Positions 1 through 8,995 of a stretch of 64,000 bases of DNA are shown here, piece by piece (positions within the stretch are counted from its first letter, which is position 1; each line of letters begins with the position of its first letter). The notes under the pieces were generated by a model, which worked only from the letters and a program-made list of their open reading frames with translations, was not told where the DNA came from and ran no database searches. Source of the DNA: Paraburkholderia sp. BL21I4N1 (lineage in GTDB: Bacteria > Pseudomonadota > Gammaproteobacteria > Burkholderiales > Burkholderiaceae). The translations under genes and the position numbers were made by a program. The stretch lies in assembly GCF_002973525.1 (NCBI RefSeq), contig NZ_PVEN01000012.1:124001-188000 (forward strand), written 5' to 3'.

Positions 1-1
1 T

Positions 2-472
2 CTACTCGACGCAACGGAGCGCGCGACGGTGATCGCGCGTGTCGAAGCGTTCGCGCATAGCCGCGTCATGCTTGAGGCGGTTCATGGCGTGGTGCCGCTC
101 GGTTTGATCGTCGACCGCCAGGGGCTGCCTGAACGGCGTCACGATAGATCGCCGCTGTCGGCCGCCGCGCTCTCACCCACCCCCACGCTCGCGGCGCTCA
201 GCAGTTTTTCTTTCATCACCGACGCGCGCCTGAGCCGCAGCAAGCTCAAGGAAGCGCTGCAAAGTTTCTCGGCGAAGCTGCTGCGCGCCAAGGGCTTCGT
301 GCGCCTGGACAGCGACGGTGAGTTGCATGAATTGCATGTGGTCGGCCGTCGCGTGCTGATCACCGCATCGCCCAATCGAACGGCGGTGGAGTCGCTGATC
401 GTGTTGATCGGCATGTTCGATCGGGACGACGAGTCGCGCGCGCGAGCGGCGCTCAGCGCGGCGGAAATCTGA
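2..472 (+). CDS. CobW/G3E-family GTPase, C-terminal fragment
   Basis: The reading frame is already open at the window edge, so this is the 3' part of a gene whose GTPase domain lies outside. The visible 156 residues contain a CobW C-terminal domain: a beta-alpha segment with 'KLLRAKGFVRLD', then 'LHELHVVGRRVLI' and an acidic helix at the end. CobW/YjiA/Zng1-like proteins are GTP-driven metallochaperones, mostly for zinc or cobalt. The metal and client cannot be judged without the N-terminal half and its CxCC motif. Confidence 0.75.
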   Translation, partial: LLDATERATVIARVEAFAHSRVMLEAVHGVVPLGLIVDRQGLPERRHDRSPLSAAALSPTPTLAALSSFSFITDARLSRSKLKEALQSFSAKLLRAKGFVRLDSDGELHELHVVGRRVLITASPNRTAVESLIVLIGMFDRDDESRARAALSAAEI

Positions 473-660
473 CAGCGGCCGGGAAAAAGCGAACGAACGA
501 TCGGACGCGCCAATACTTCACATCCGATTTTATGATTGTTGTTATGGCACGGATGTCTCTAGACTGAGCACGCGACAACGACGCCGCAGCTTGCCGGGCG
601 CGAGGCTTGACCTCGACCCGCCACAGCCATGGCGAACGGCTCGGACAACAGGTTGGAGAC

Positions 661-1458
661 ATGACCATGACTAACAATACTACCCGCCGCAATGCCCTGA
701 AAACTTTCGCCGTCGCTGCCGGTACGGCAATCGTGAGCGCCGGCGGCCAATCGCAGGCGCTTGCGGCCGGCGCCGCGTCGCTGCTGCCAGACGGCGCCGG
801 CAATCTCACCGAGCTGACCCGGCGCCTCGCCGCCGCCCCCCGGCGCCGCGACTTCAAAACCGTGCCGATGATTCTCGACCATCCGGACCAGTGGGATCAC
901 GCGGCGCTAACCGAGGTGATCGGCTATCGCGCCGGTCCGAAACAGGCGTGGGACAACACCGACATTGCCGGCCCCTGGCTCAACCTGATGCGCAACTCGT
1001 TGAACGCGCAGATCTGGTCGTTCAGGCATCCGGACTTTCTGGCCGTATCGGCCACGCACGGGTCCGCGCATCTGGCGCTGTTCGATCAGCTCGCGTGGGA
1101 CAAGTACGATCTCGCGAAGATGAGCGGCGGCAAGTTCGCATCCAATTCGTTGCTCGACAACAAGGCAGCGAGCGCCAGCGGCACGATGGATCATCAGAGC
1201 CCGGACGGCGCGTTTTCCTCGCATGAGAACTGCATTCCCGCGCTGCAGCAACGCGGTGTCGTGTTCCTCTCGTGCCACAACGCGATCTGGGAGCTGGCCG
1301 ACCGGCTGAACGCCGCCAACGTGAATCCGGACAAACTGCCGCTCGACGCGCTCGCGGCCGATCTGACCAACCACGTCATTCCGGGCGCGGTCGTCACGCC
1401 GGGCGCGGTGGCTACGCTGGTCGAACTTCAGCAGGCTGGGTTTCACTACATCGCGTAG
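661..1458 (+). CDS. Tat-exported DsrE-like protein, sulfur-oxidation locus
   Basis: This 265-residue protein begins with a twin-arginine signal ('TTRRNALKTFAVAAG' followed by an Ala-rich h-region), so it is probably exported folded to the periplasm. The C-terminal part has the DsrE/F pattern: a conserved Cys in 'FLSCHNAIWELA', then 'PGAVVTPGAVATLVELQQAGFHYI', like the sulfur-carrier fold. I chose ATG 661, which has a GGAG-type site just upstream, over the in-frame TTG at 607. It is first in a same-strand run with a binding protein and two cytochromes, which suggests a role in periplasmic sulfur transfer. The fold call is from motif resemblance only. Confidence 0.65.
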   Translation: MTMTNNTTRRNALKTFAVAAGTAIVSAGGQSQALAAGAASLLPDGAGNLTELTRRLAAAPRRRDFKTVPMILDHPDQWDHAALTEVIGYRAGPKQAWDNTDIAGPWLNLMRNSLNAQIWSFRHPDFLAVSATHGSAHLALFDQLAWDKYDLAKMSGGKFASNSLLDNKAASASGTMDHQSPDGAFSSHENCIPALQQRGVVFLSCHNAIWELADRLNAANVNPDKLPLDALAADLTNHVIPGAVVTPGAVATLVELQQAGFHYIA

Positions 1459-1467
1459 GGAAAGTTC

Positions 1468-2523
1468 ATGCCATTGACTCCTACACTCAGACGATTCGTG
1501 CGAATGACGCTTGCGGTCTCGTTGTGTTGCGCGGCAACTTGCGCGTTGTCAGAGACCGCCGCATTGAACCCGAACCCGAACCCGAATCCGGCTTCGAATC
1601 CGGACCTCTTCCCGCCCTGGCAGCACGGTGCGAACAACGACGCCGTCAATCGAGGCATGGAATTCACGGTCCCACAGGTCGACGTGCTGGCCGATTTTCA
1701 CGGCGACCTCACGGCGCCGAAGCTGGTGCTGTTCGTCGGCGGCAACTACTTCTTCGCGATGGCGCCGCTGGTCGCCCGTTTCGAGCAGGATCACCCCGAG
1801 TTTCGCGGCCGCATCTACTGGGAAACGATTCCGCCCGGCCTGCTGGTCAAGCAGATCAAGGCCGGTGGCACGATCACCGTCGGCAACATGACGTGGACCG
1901 TCAAGCCCGACGCCTACTTCGCCGGGCTCGCCAAGGTCAACGCGCTGATCGCGGACGGCACGCTTGGCGGCCCCGCCGTGCCGTACGTGACGAATCAATT
2001 GACGATCATGGTTCGGCAAGGCAACCCGCAGCACGTAAGTTCGCTCAACGATCTGGGCAAACCCGGGTTGCGTCTCGCGATGCCGAACCCGGAGTTCGAA
2101 GGCGTGACGCGGCAGATCAATGCGTCGCTGGTCAAGGCCGGTGGCGAGGCGCTCGCGACGGCCGTCTACGGCGACAAGGTGCGAGCGGGGACGACTGAGC
2201 TGACGCATATTCATCATCGGGAAACCGCGCTGTTTCTGATGCAGGGTCGCGCGGATGCCGGCGTGGTGTGGAAGTCGGAAGCGCTGTTCCAGGAGCAGAT
2301 CGGGCATCCGCTGGAGCATGTGGACATTCCGCCCGCCGAGAACACGACCGCCATCTACGCCGGCGCCGTGGTGCAGGGTGCGGCGCATCCGCGGGCGGCG
2401 CGTCAGTGGCTGGCTTTTCTGCGCTCGCCCGAGGCGTTCGAGATCTTCCGGCGCTATGGTTTCGGGAAGTATGATGAAGCGGCTGCGAAGTCGAGTGCCG
2501 CGAATCCTTCAAGCGCGGAATGA
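1468..2523 (+). CDS. periplasmic solute-binding protein, ModA-like
   Basis: A 351-residue secreted protein with a signal peptide in residues 1-28. It has the bilobed binding-protein pattern seen in oxyanion or sulfonate binders: 'PKLVLFVGGNYFF', 'YVTNQLTIMVRQGNP', 'HIHHRETALFLMQGRADAGVVWKSEA' and 'AARQWLAFLRSPEAFEIFRRYGFGKY'. No permease or ATPase gene is adjacent. It starts 9 bp after the DsrE-like gene and is followed by cytochromes, so it may serve as a periplasmic sulfur-compound chaperone rather than an importer subunit (inference). The mature N terminus carries an Asn-Pro repeat encoded by a hexamer repeat. Confidence 0.7.
   Translation: MPLTPTLRRFVRMTLAVSLCCAATCALSETAALNPNPNPNPASNPDLFPPWQHGANNDAVNRGMEFTVPQVDVLADFHGDLTAPKLVLFVGGNYFFAMAPLVARFEQDHPEFRGRIYWETIPPGLLVKQIKAGGTITVGNMTWTVKPDAYFAGLAKVNALIADGTLGGPAVPYVTNQLTIMVRQGNPQHVSSLNDLGKPGLRLAMPNPEFEGVTRQINASLVKAGGEALATAVYGDKVRAGTTELTHIHHRETALFLMQGRADAGVVWKSEALFQEQIGHPLEHVDIPPAENTTAIYAGAVVQGAAHPRAARQWLAFLRSPEAFEIFRRYGFGKYDEAAAKSSAANPSSAE
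1567..1590 (+). repeat. hexanucleotide repeat coding Asn-Pro
   Basis: Four tandem copies of AACCCG (the last reads AATCCG) encode an Asn-Pro run just after the signal peptide of the binding protein. Copy-number change would keep the frame and only alter linker length. Confidence 0.8.
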
Positions 2524-2631
2524 AGCGCTTTCGCGGGCACGGCGTCCCCCCAGGCGAACGTTGGCCGCTTATCAGCTAGCCGCGGCGCAAGCCTGCAGAA
2601 GAATATAAAACGACAAATCGTAGGAGACGAT

Positions 2632-3342
2632 GTGGACGATTCCCTCATCAATTTACGGCGCGCCTGCGTGACGCTGGCCGTGAGCGTGGCATCGACGTTC
2701 GCGGTCATGTCCGCGGCCGGGGCGAACGAGGCGAGTGCCGGGCAGACGATTGCCGCTCATGGCACTGCGCAAGGTGTCGCCGCGTGTATCGGCTGCCACG
2801 GCGCGAAAGGCGAAGGCAACGCGGCAGCCGGTTTTCCACGACTCGCCGGTCTCAGCGCCGCTTACCTGTCGACCCAGTTGACGGACTTCGCCGAAGGCAC
2901 GCGCCCGAACCCGATCATGCAACCCATGGCGAAGCTGTTGACCGCGAGCGAGCGTTCGGCGGTGGCGAGTTACTTCGCCGGGTTGCCCTCGCCTGTCGGC
3001 GTCAAGGCGTCGGAGAGCGGTGCCGTCACGCCGACCGATGTCGGCCCGTGGATCGCCACGCGTGGACGCTGGGACCAGGCGCTGCCCGCGTGCGTGCAAT
3101 GCCATGGACCGGGCGGCATCGGCGTGGCGCCGACTTTTCCGCCGTTGGCCGGGCAGCCGGCTGCTTATATCGCGAATCAATTGCATAACTGGAAGGACGG
3201 CAAGCGTCCACCCGGACCGATGGCGTTGATGCCCGTGGTCGCAAGCAAACTGTCCGACGCGGATATCACGGCGGTGGCCGACTACTATGCCGGCATGGGT
3301 GCGATCGGCGCAGGCAAGTCGGCAAATGGGAGCAAGCCATGA
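2632..3342 (+). CDS. diheme cytochrome c (c4-like)
   Basis: A 236-residue periplasmic cytochrome with a signal peptide (about residues 1-31) and two heme sites, CIGCH at 52-56 and CVQCH at 154-158. Each sits at the start of a roughly 100-residue class I domain with 'FPRLAGLSAAYLSTQL' and 'FPPLAGQPAAYIANQL' repeats typical of cytochrome c4. I use GTG 2632, which follows TAGGAG; the overlapping ATG at 2630 is out of frame. Its stop overlaps the next start (ATGA), indicating translational coupling to the TsdA-like enzyme, for which it is the likely electron acceptor. Confidence 0.85.
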   Translation: MDDSLINLRRACVTLAVSVASTFAVMSAAGANEASAGQTIAAHGTAQGVAACIGCHGAKGEGNAAAGFPRLAGLSAAYLSTQLTDFAEGTRPNPIMQPMAKLLTASERSAVASYFAGLPSPVGVKASESGAVTPTDVGPWIATRGRWDQALPACVQCHGPGGIGVAPTFPPLAGQPAAYIANQLHNWKDGKRPPGPMALMPVVASKLSDADITAVADYYAGMGAIGAGKSANGSKP

Positions 3343-4277
3343 TCGATCGGAACAGCCTGATTCGGTTGGCGCTGGTGGGTGCGTCGAGTGCGGTGTTGAA
3401 TGCGGCGTTTGCTGACGCAAGTGCGCCGGCTGTTGCGTCGGTGTCTGCATCCGCTTCGTCGGTTAGCGCGGCCGCTTCACCCGCGAAAAAACCGTTCACC
3501 CCACCCGCCGAAGCCAGCCTGCCAACGGACGGCTTCGGCCAGTCCGTCAAACTCGGCGAACAGATTTTCACCCACACGACGCAGTTCGCCGGCAAGTATG
3601 TCGGCAATACGCTCAATTGCGCGAGCTGCCATCTGGATGCGGGACGCAAGGCGGATTCGAGTCCGCTGTGGGGCGCGTATCCGCTCTATCCGGCGTACCG
3701 CGCCAAGAATAATCGTGTGAACTCGTTCGCCGAACGCATGCAGGGCTGCTTTCAGTACAGCATGAACGGCAAGGCGCCGCCGCTCGGCGACCCCGTGCTG
3801 TTGGCGCTCGAAAGCTACGCGTACTGGCTCGCGAAAGGCGCGCCCGTCGGCACCCGGCTGGCGGGGCAAGGCTATCCGAAACTGCCCGCGCCCGCGCAGA
3901 AAGCGGACTACGCGCGAGGCGGCGCGATCTACGCGCAGCACTGCGCGCTGTGTCACGGCGCGGACGGCCAGGGGCAATCCAGCGGCGGCGCGACGGTCTT
4001 CCCGCCGCTGTGGGGCGCGCACTCGTTCAACTGGGGCGCAGGCATGGGCGACATTCAGAACGCCGCCGGTTTCATCAAGGCGAATATGCCGTTGGGACTC
4101 GGTGGGACGCTGACGGATCAGCAAGCGTGGGACGTGGCGACGTTCATGGATAGTCATGAGCGGCCGCAGGATCCGCGCTTCGTGGGTTCGGTGGCAGCGA
4201 CGCGCGCGAAATTCCACGACACGCCGCTGTCGATGTACGGGCAGAAAGTGAATGGGCGCGTTTTGGGGGCGCCGTGA
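3339..4277 (+). CDS. tsdA: thiosulfate dehydrogenase (TsdA-like diheme cytochrome)
   Basis: This 312-residue exported protein has two heme c sites (CASCH 94-98, CALCH 202-206). It also shows the TsdA signature 'LWGAYPLYPAYRAKNNRVNSF', and Cys137 in 'RMQGCFQYSMNG' is at the place of the unusual cysteine heme ligand of TsdA. TsdA oxidises two thiosulfates to tetrathionate, passing electrons to a small cytochrome. The Ala/Ser-rich linker (residues 25-55) follows a signal peptide. It is coupled by ATGA overlap to the upstream cytochrome. Tetrathionate reduction by the same family is also possible. Confidence 0.82.
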   Translation: MIDRNSLIRLALVGASSAVLNAAFADASAPAVASVSASASSVSAAASPAKKPFTPPAEASLPTDGFGQSVKLGEQIFTHTTQFAGKYVGNTLNCASCHLDAGRKADSSPLWGAYPLYPAYRAKNNRVNSFAERMQGCFQYSMNGKAPPLGDPVLLALESYAYWLAKGAPVGTRLAGQGYPKLPAPAQKADYARGGAIYAQHCALCHGADGQGQSSGGATVFPPLWGAHSFNWGAGMGDIQNAAGFIKANMPLGLGGTLTDQQAWDVATFMDSHERPQDPRFVGSVAATRAKFHDTPLSMYGQKVNGRVLGAP

Positions 4278-4359
4278 GGGGTTGCGCGGCCGTATTGTTC
4301 GAGGTTCCCTGACAGACGGGGCGCGGGAGAAAGCAGTTTTTTGCCTCGCGACCCGGCGC

Positions 4360-4818
4360 TCACCGAACCGGCGTGCAATCCTCCCCCAGCTTCACCCCGT
4401 GCTTACCCAACTGCAAGCGCTTGCCCGTCAGCTTCACGTGCCCCGAAAACGACTCGCTCTTCCACAGCACCTTGCAAGTCGCCGCGTCGATCGCATAGAC
4501 GTTCTGTTCGCTGCCGGAATACCCGGAGACGAGCAGCTGCTTGCCGTTCGAGTACAGCGGACGTTCCACGATGCTCACGTTCGGATCCACCGAACACGCG
4601 TCGCCGTTCGCATGGGTGACGGTGACCGGCCCCAGCCACGCGGTCGGGTTATTCGTGCCGTCCCCTTGCCCGAGATCGATCGACAACTCGCCGACGCTAA
4701 CCTTACCCTTGCCGGGATCGACTTCGCTGTAATGGCAGGTCTGCGCGAACGCAACCGGTGCGGCTACCACCAGAGCGGCAACGATAATCGCGACCTGCTT
4801 GACGAAATGCTTTTTCAT
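4360..4818 (-). CDS. secreted candidate immunity protein for Tae1-like amidase
   Basis: A 152-residue protein with a clear signal peptide ('MKKHFVKQVAIIVAALVVAAPVAFA') and a small beta-rich mature domain containing four cysteines and 'NVYAIDAATCKVLWKSE', a PQQ/beta-propeller-like strand motif. Its ATG (4818) overlaps the TGA of the amidase gene in an ATGA arrangement, so the two are translated together. A periplasmic partner directly downstream of a peptidoglycan amidase is the classic effector-immunity layout (Tse1-Tsi1). I infer immunity from this context; I cannot show sequence homology to Tsi1. A longer frame reaches 4866 but would bury the signal peptide. Confidence 0.65.
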   Translation of the reverse strand: MKKHFVKQVAIIVAALVVAAPVAFAQTCHYSEVDPGKGKVSVGELSIDLGQGDGTNNPTAWLGPVTVTHANGDACSVDPNVSIVERPLYSNGKQLLVSGYSGSEQNVYAIDAATCKVLWKSESFSGHVKLTGKRLQLGKHGVKLGEDCTPVR

Positions 4819-5216
4819 GGCTTGATGGCGTAATACTGTACGTTCGCGAGATCCGCATGATTCCACGAAAAGTTAATCGCGGTATTCTGCCGGCCGACGC
4901 CGCCATAACGGCCCCAGTAAGCCAGCGGATAAGGTTTGGATTGGCCCGGCATGATAATCGCCACGTGGCCATGATGGGTTGCCTTCAATCCGGCGACTAC
5001 CAGATAACCGAGCCCGGCATACGCAACCGCTTTATCCGCATCCGCGCCGAGTTGAAGCCACGGTGCGCGGCCCATCTGGTCGGCGATGCTATTTGCATCG
5101 CCTGTCAGCGTGACGTCGAGGTCGGCGGCGACGGCTTTCAGAAAGCCGCTGCAGTCGGCTTTCCATTGCGTCCAGTGATTCTGACAAAGGGTTTTGATAT
5201 TTTGTGCGGCAGCCAT
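4815..5216 (-). CDS. Tse1/Tae1-family type VI secreted peptidoglycan amidase
   Basis: The 133-residue protein lacks a signal peptide and follows the Tse1 (Tae1) pattern nearly throughout. It has the catalytic Cys22 in 'DCSGFLKAVAADL', 'LGYLVVAGLK' followed by His84 in 'GHVAIIMPG', then 'KPYPLAYWGRYGG' and a C-terminal 'WNHADLANVQYYAI'. Tae1 enzymes cleave the gamma-D-Glu-mDAP bond of peptidoglycan after delivery into a rival's periplasm by a type VI system. At 133 residues it is slightly shorter than Tse1 (154). No secretion genes, Hcp or VgrG are in the window, so it is an orphan toxin that would need a machine encoded elsewhere. Confidence 0.85.
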   Translation of the reverse strand: MAAAQNIKTLCQNHWTQWKADCSGFLKAVAADLDVTLTGDANSIADQMGRAPWLQLGADADKAVAYAGLGYLVVAGLKATHHGHVAIIMPGQSKPYPLAYWGRYGGVGRQNTAINFSWNHADLANVQYYAIKP

Positions 5217-5484
5217 TATCGTGGTCCATTAACCGTGTGACGGCGTCAGTTTTTATGGCGATGTCGGCGTTCCGTCAAAAAGCCCATCGCGCTCGCGCAG
5301 GTAAAACACCCAAAATGCAGGCGTTCGGATTATAGCGAGGCCGGGTGAAATGTGAATGGGGATTTTTAAAACGAATCAGAGCGATTCTGGCCAGGTAAAT
5401 TCGGCCAGAACGGTTTTGAATGAACTGTATTTTTTACCCGGCGCCGCGCAATGCAATGCGCGGCCCGCTATGCGACTCGTTTTA

Positions 5485-6285
5485 TCAGCTTCGATATGCG
5501 GCGGCCTGATCGCCGATCAAGCGCAAGGCAGCCTGCCAGGCGAGGTCCATCAAATCATATTCACCGGCCGCATCGAATTGCTTTGCCGTTTTCTCGCAGA
5601 CCGCCGCATCCGGCACACGCAGACGCGCGTTGCCGGCCATCGCGCCGATCTGAATCCGGCATGCCTGTTCGAGGAAATAGATCAGGCTGAACGCTTCCGC
5701 CGCGCTCGGCGCGCCGACCAGCACGCCGTGATTGCGCAGCATCATGGCCTTGTGCGCGCCGAGATCCGCCACCAGCCGTTCACGCTCGGCCGTGTCGAGG
5801 GCGATACCTTCGTAGTCGTGATACGCGAGCCGTCGATAAAAACGCAGCGCGTGCTGGCTGATCGGCAACAAGCCGTCTTCCTGCGCCGACACCGCGCTGC
5901 TCGCGGCGGTATGCACATGGATCACCCAGTGCATGTCCTCGCGCGCCGCATGCACCGCCGAATGAATCACAAAGCCCGCCACGTTCACGCGATGCCGGAC
6001 CGGATCCGGATCGCGTTCCACCACGCGGCCTTCGGCGTCGATCTTCACGAGGTCCGACGCGCGCATTTCGTTGAACAACACGCCGTAGCGGTTGATCAGA
6101 AAATGACCGGGCTCGCCCGGCACACGCGCGGTAATGTGCGTGTCGATCAGATCGGTCATCTTCAGATGGGCCATCAAACGGTAGAGCGCCGCAAGTTCGC
6201 AGCGTACTTCCCATTCGGATGATTGCGCTTCCATCCGGGCTTCCATCCGGGCTTCCATCGGGGCCTGCGTCTGCGCTTGCGTCAC
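5485..6285 (-). CDS. class II aldolase/adducin family protein
   Basis: About 266 residues with the class II aldolase fold: 'THITARVPGEPGHFLINRYGVLFNEM', the metal-binding pair in 'WVIHVHTAASSAVSAQ', and the third histidine in 'LRNHGVLVGAPSAAEAF'. The family includes L-fuculose/ribulose-phosphate aldolases and decarboxylases; the substrate is not evident. I prefer GTG at 6285, preceded by GGGAGG at good spacing, over the more distal GTG at 6324. It is the last gene of the argH-ABC transporter operon, so it probably acts on a product of the imported compound. Confidence 0.75.
   Translation of the reverse strand: MTQAQTQAPMEARMEARMEAQSSEWEVRCELAALYRLMAHLKMTDLIDTHITARVPGEPGHFLINRYGVLFNEMRASDLVKIDAEGRVVERDPDPVRHRVNVAGFVIHSAVHAAREDMHWVIHVHTAASSAVSAQEDGLLPISQHALRFYRRLAYHDYEGIALDTAERERLVADLGAHKAMMLRNHGVLVGAPSAAEAFSLIYFLEQACRIQIGAMAGNARLRVPDAAVCEKTAKQFDAAGEYDLMDLAWQAALRLIGDQAAAYRS
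6227..6262 (+). repeat. 12-bp tandem repeat in the aldolase N terminus
   Basis: Three copies of GCTTCCATCCGG (the last has one change) encode Met-Glu-Ala-Arg repeats on the minus strand, before the folded domain of the class II aldolase. Confidence 0.8.
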
Positions 6286-6334
6286 TTCATGCCTCCCTTG
6301 CTTCGATGCCGTGGCCTCCCGCACCGCCGGCGCT

Positions 6335-7177
6335 TCAGCTGCCGGCGTTAATCTGCGCCTTCGCGACCGCGTGCTGCTGCAAGCCCCACTTCGCGAGAAT
6401 CTTCTGGTACGTGCCCTCGGCCACCAACTGGTTGAACGCCTGGGTCAGCGCGGCGTTGAGCGCCGCATTGTCTTTCGCCATGCCGATCGCCGTGTACTGC
6501 GACAGGAACGGCTGACCGATCGGCGCATACGCATTCTGCTCGATCGAGTTCTGATAAGGCAATGTCTCGCCACCTTGCACCGCCGCATCGATCCGATTCT
6601 GCCGCAGTTGCATGCGCGCGTCCGACGAGCCGTCCGTGCCCACCACCTTCACAGCCGGCTTGCCCGCCTTCACGCAATGCTCGTTGCTCCACTTCGTGGT
6701 GTCGTCCACGAACGACGTGCGACGGCTGGTGCCCACTGTCTTGCCGCACAACGCCTCCATGTTCGGGAACTCGCCCGCGCGCGCCTTCGTCGTGTAGAAC
6801 TGCGGACCGGTCGTGATGTAGTCGAGGAAGTTGACCATCCCGCGACGCGCCGGCAGATCGGTCATGCCCGACAGAATCACGTCGACGCGGCGCGTGGTCA
6901 GCGCGCTCATCATCTGGTCGAAGTTGGTTTCCTGCCATTCGAGCTTGACGCCGAGTTTCGCGGCGAGCGCTTCGCCGAGATCGACGTCGAAGCCCATCAG
7001 TTTGTCGGTGGCGGGATCCTTGTATTCGAACGGCGGATAGTTCGGCACGATCGCTGCGACGAGTGTGCTCTTGCCCAACGCCGACGCACCGCTCTGCGCT
7101 TGCGACAACGGTGCGTGCCAGGCCACGAAGCCCACTACCAGCGTGAGCAGCGCACGCAAACCACGGGATGTGTTCAT
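6335..7177 (-). CDS. polar amino-acid ABC transporter binding protein
   Basis: A 280-residue family 3 solute-binding protein with signal peptide (residues 1-27) and the usual blocks: 'IVPNYPPFEYKDPATDKLMGFDVDLGEALAAKLG', 'TTRRVDVILSGMTD', 'MQLRQNRIDAAVQGGETLPY' and 'YQKILAKWGL'. It lies 70 bp downstream of the ATPase gene and belongs to the same operon as the permease. It closely resembles the binding protein at 11505-12359, so the two are paralogues and may bind related ligands. Confidence 0.88.
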   Translation of the reverse strand: MNTSRGLRALLTLVVGFVAWHAPLSQAQSGASALGKSTLVAAIVPNYPPFEYKDPATDKLMGFDVDLGEALAAKLGVKLEWQETNFDQMMSALTTRRVDVILSGMTDLPARRGMVNFLDYITTGPQFYTTKARAGEFPNMEALCGKTVGTSRRTSFVDDTTKWSNEHCVKAGKPAVKVVGTDGSSDARMQLRQNRIDAAVQGGETLPYQNSIEQNAYAPIGQPFLSQYTAIGMAKDNAALNAALTQAFNQLVAEGTYQKILAKWGLQQHAVAKAQINAGS

Positions 7178-7247
7178 AAAAACTCGCTTGTAGGAAAAGA
7201 TTGAAAAACGCGCCCCGGCCGGCCGTATCGTCGCGATGCGGCCGCGC

Positions 7248-8012
7248 TCAGGACAACACCGCCGAGATGAAGTCCTGCGTCCGTTTTTGCCGCGGCTGGC
7301 CCAGCACCTGGTCGGGCGAACCGGTTTCGACGACCTGCCCCTGATCCATGAAGACCACCCGATTGGCCACTTCACGTGCGAAACCGAGTTCGTGCGTCAC
7401 CACGATCATCGTCATGCCGCTTTGCGCGAGGTCGCGCATCACCGCCAGCACCTCGCCCACCAGTTCGGGGTCCAACGCCGAGGTCGGCTCGTCGAACAGC
7501 ATCAGTTGCGGATGCATGGCCAGCGCGCGGGCAATCGCCACGCGTTGTTGCTGGCCGCCCGAGAGCTCGACCGGGAAAGCGTCGCACTTGTGACCGAGAC
7601 CCACGCGTTCGAGCAAGCCGCGCGCTTCCTTCTCGGCTTCCGCGCGACGACGTTTGAGCACCTGCACCGGCCCTTCGATGACGTTCTCCAGCGCCGTCTT
7701 GTGCGGAAACAGGTTGAAGCGCTGGAACACCATGCTGGTCGCCAGACGCTGCCGCGCGATCTGCCGCTCCGACAGTTCGTACAGACGGTCGCCCACCCGC
7801 CGGTAACCGGCCAGTTCGCCGTTCACCCACAGCGCGCCGTGGTTGATCTTCTCCAACTGGTTGATGCAGCGCAGGAACGTGCTCTTGCCCGAGCCCGACG
7901 GGCCGATCACGCACAGCACCTCGCCTTGGGCGACGTCGAGCGTGATGCCTTGCAGCGCCTTGAACTCGCCATAGGATTTGCGCACGTCCACCGCGCGAAC
8001 GATTGAATTCAT
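7248..8012 (-). CDS. polar amino-acid ABC transporter ATP-binding protein
   Basis: A 254-residue ABC ATPase of the GlnQ/HisP type with Walker A 'GPSGSGKST', Q-loop '[13 protein letters not shown]', signature '[14 protein letters not shown]', Walker B '[12 protein letters not shown]' and switch 'VTHE'. The chosen ATG has AGGAG 8 nt upstream; an earlier in-frame ATG at 8036 would overlap the permease stop. It energises the permease at 8033-8995. Confidence 0.92.
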   Translation of the reverse strand: MNSIVRAVDVRKSYGEFKALQGITLDVAQGEVLCVIGPSGSGKSTFLRCINQLEKINHGALWVNGELAGYRRVGDRLYELSERQIARQRLATSMVFQRFNLFPHKTALENVIEGPVQVLKRRRAEAEKEARGLLERVGLGHKCDAFPVELSGGQQQRVAIARALAMHPQLMLFDEPTSALDPELVGEVLAVMRDLAQSGMTMIVVTHELGFAREVANRVVFMDQGQVVETGSPDQVLGQPRQKRTQDFISAVLS

Positions 8013-8032
8013 TGCGTCTCCTCGTTCCGTGT

Positions 8033-8995
8033 TCATTGCCGACCCGACGCGCGTCCGGCGCCGCGGGCGTAATGCCGCTCCACCCGCGACTGCATGAACG
8101 ACAGCACCGTCACCACCACGAGGTACCAGATGCCCGCCACCATCAGCAGTTCGATCACCCGTGCGTTCGCGTAGTAGATGTTCTCCGCGTTGTGCAGCAT
8201 CTCCGCGTACTGGATCACACTGGCGAGCGACGTCAGCTTCACCATCCCCACCAGTTCGTTGCCGATGGGCGGCACGATGACCCGCATCGCCTGCGGCAGG
8301 ATCACGCGGCGCAGTGCCTGCAGGCGCGGCATGCCGATCGACTTGGCCGCTTCGTACTGACCGGTGTCCACCGACAGGAGACCTGCGCGCACCACCTCCG
8401 ACGTGTACGCCCCCTGGTTGATGCCCAGTCCGAGCAAGGCCGCGAGAAACGGCGTCATCACATCGACGGTGCGGAATTCGAACAGCCCGGGAATGCCCAT
8501 CGACGGGAACACCAGCGCGAGGTTGAACCACAGCAGCAATTGCAAAATCACCGGGGTGCCGCGGAACAGCCATACGTAGCCCTGCGCCACGGCCTGTAGC
8601 ACGGGGTTCGGCGACAGCCGCATGATCGCGGTGACGACGCCGAGCAGCACGCCTAACGCCATTGCCAGCACCGTCATCACGATCGTGTTGACGAGCCCCG
8701 TGAGGATCGAGCGCGCGGTCAGAAAACGCGCGACGTAGCGCCATTCGATCTGCCCATGGGCGAACGCCAGCACCACGTAGCCGATCACCGCGAGAATCGC
8801 CGCCGAAGCGACATAGCGGCCCCAATAGCGGCGCCGCACGTGCTTGAACTGCGTGATATCCGCAAACCCGTCGGCAACACCGTGAGGCGCGCCACCAGCC
8901 GCACCCACGTCAGCCACGCCAGCCACACCGCTCTGCGCGGCCTGCTCCTGTGCCGCCGCGGACAACGCCGCACGATCGTCGGACATACTCACCAT
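8033..8995 (-). CDS. polar amino-acid ABC transporter permease
   Basis: A 320-residue inner-membrane permease with an unusually long, roughly 60-residue hydrophilic N terminus, then about five membrane segments and the HisM/GltK-type EAA loop '[29 protein letters not shown]'. One permease type is present, so it may act as a homodimer. Its ATG, with AAGGGG upstream, overlaps the end of argH by 7 nt, which ties transport to the lyase. Confidence 0.9.
   Translation of the reverse strand: MVSMSDDRAALSAAAQEQAAQSGVAGVADVGAAGGAPHGVADGFADITQFKHVRRRYWGRYVASAAILAVIGYVVLAFAHGQIEWRYVARFLTARSILTGLVNTIVMTVLAMALGVLLGVVTAIMRLSPNPVLQAVAQGYVWLFRGTPVILQLLLWFNLALVFPSMGIPGLFEFRTVDVMTPFLAALLGLGINQGAYTSEVVRAGLLSVDTGQYEAAKSIGMPRLQALRRVILPQAMRVIVPPIGNELVGMVKLTSLASVIQYAEMLHNAENIYYANARVIELLMVAGIWYLVVVTVLSFMQSRVERHYARGAGRASGRQ

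Noticed and set aside
1272-2198. Long overlapping plus-strand frame across the DsrE-like and binding-protein genes
   Set aside because: Arg/Gly-rich shadow of two genes with clear signal peptides and domains; typical of high-GC DNA.
5356-6222. Plus-strand frame opposite the class II aldolase
   Set aside because: Antisense shadow; the minus-strand protein has intact aldolase motifs.
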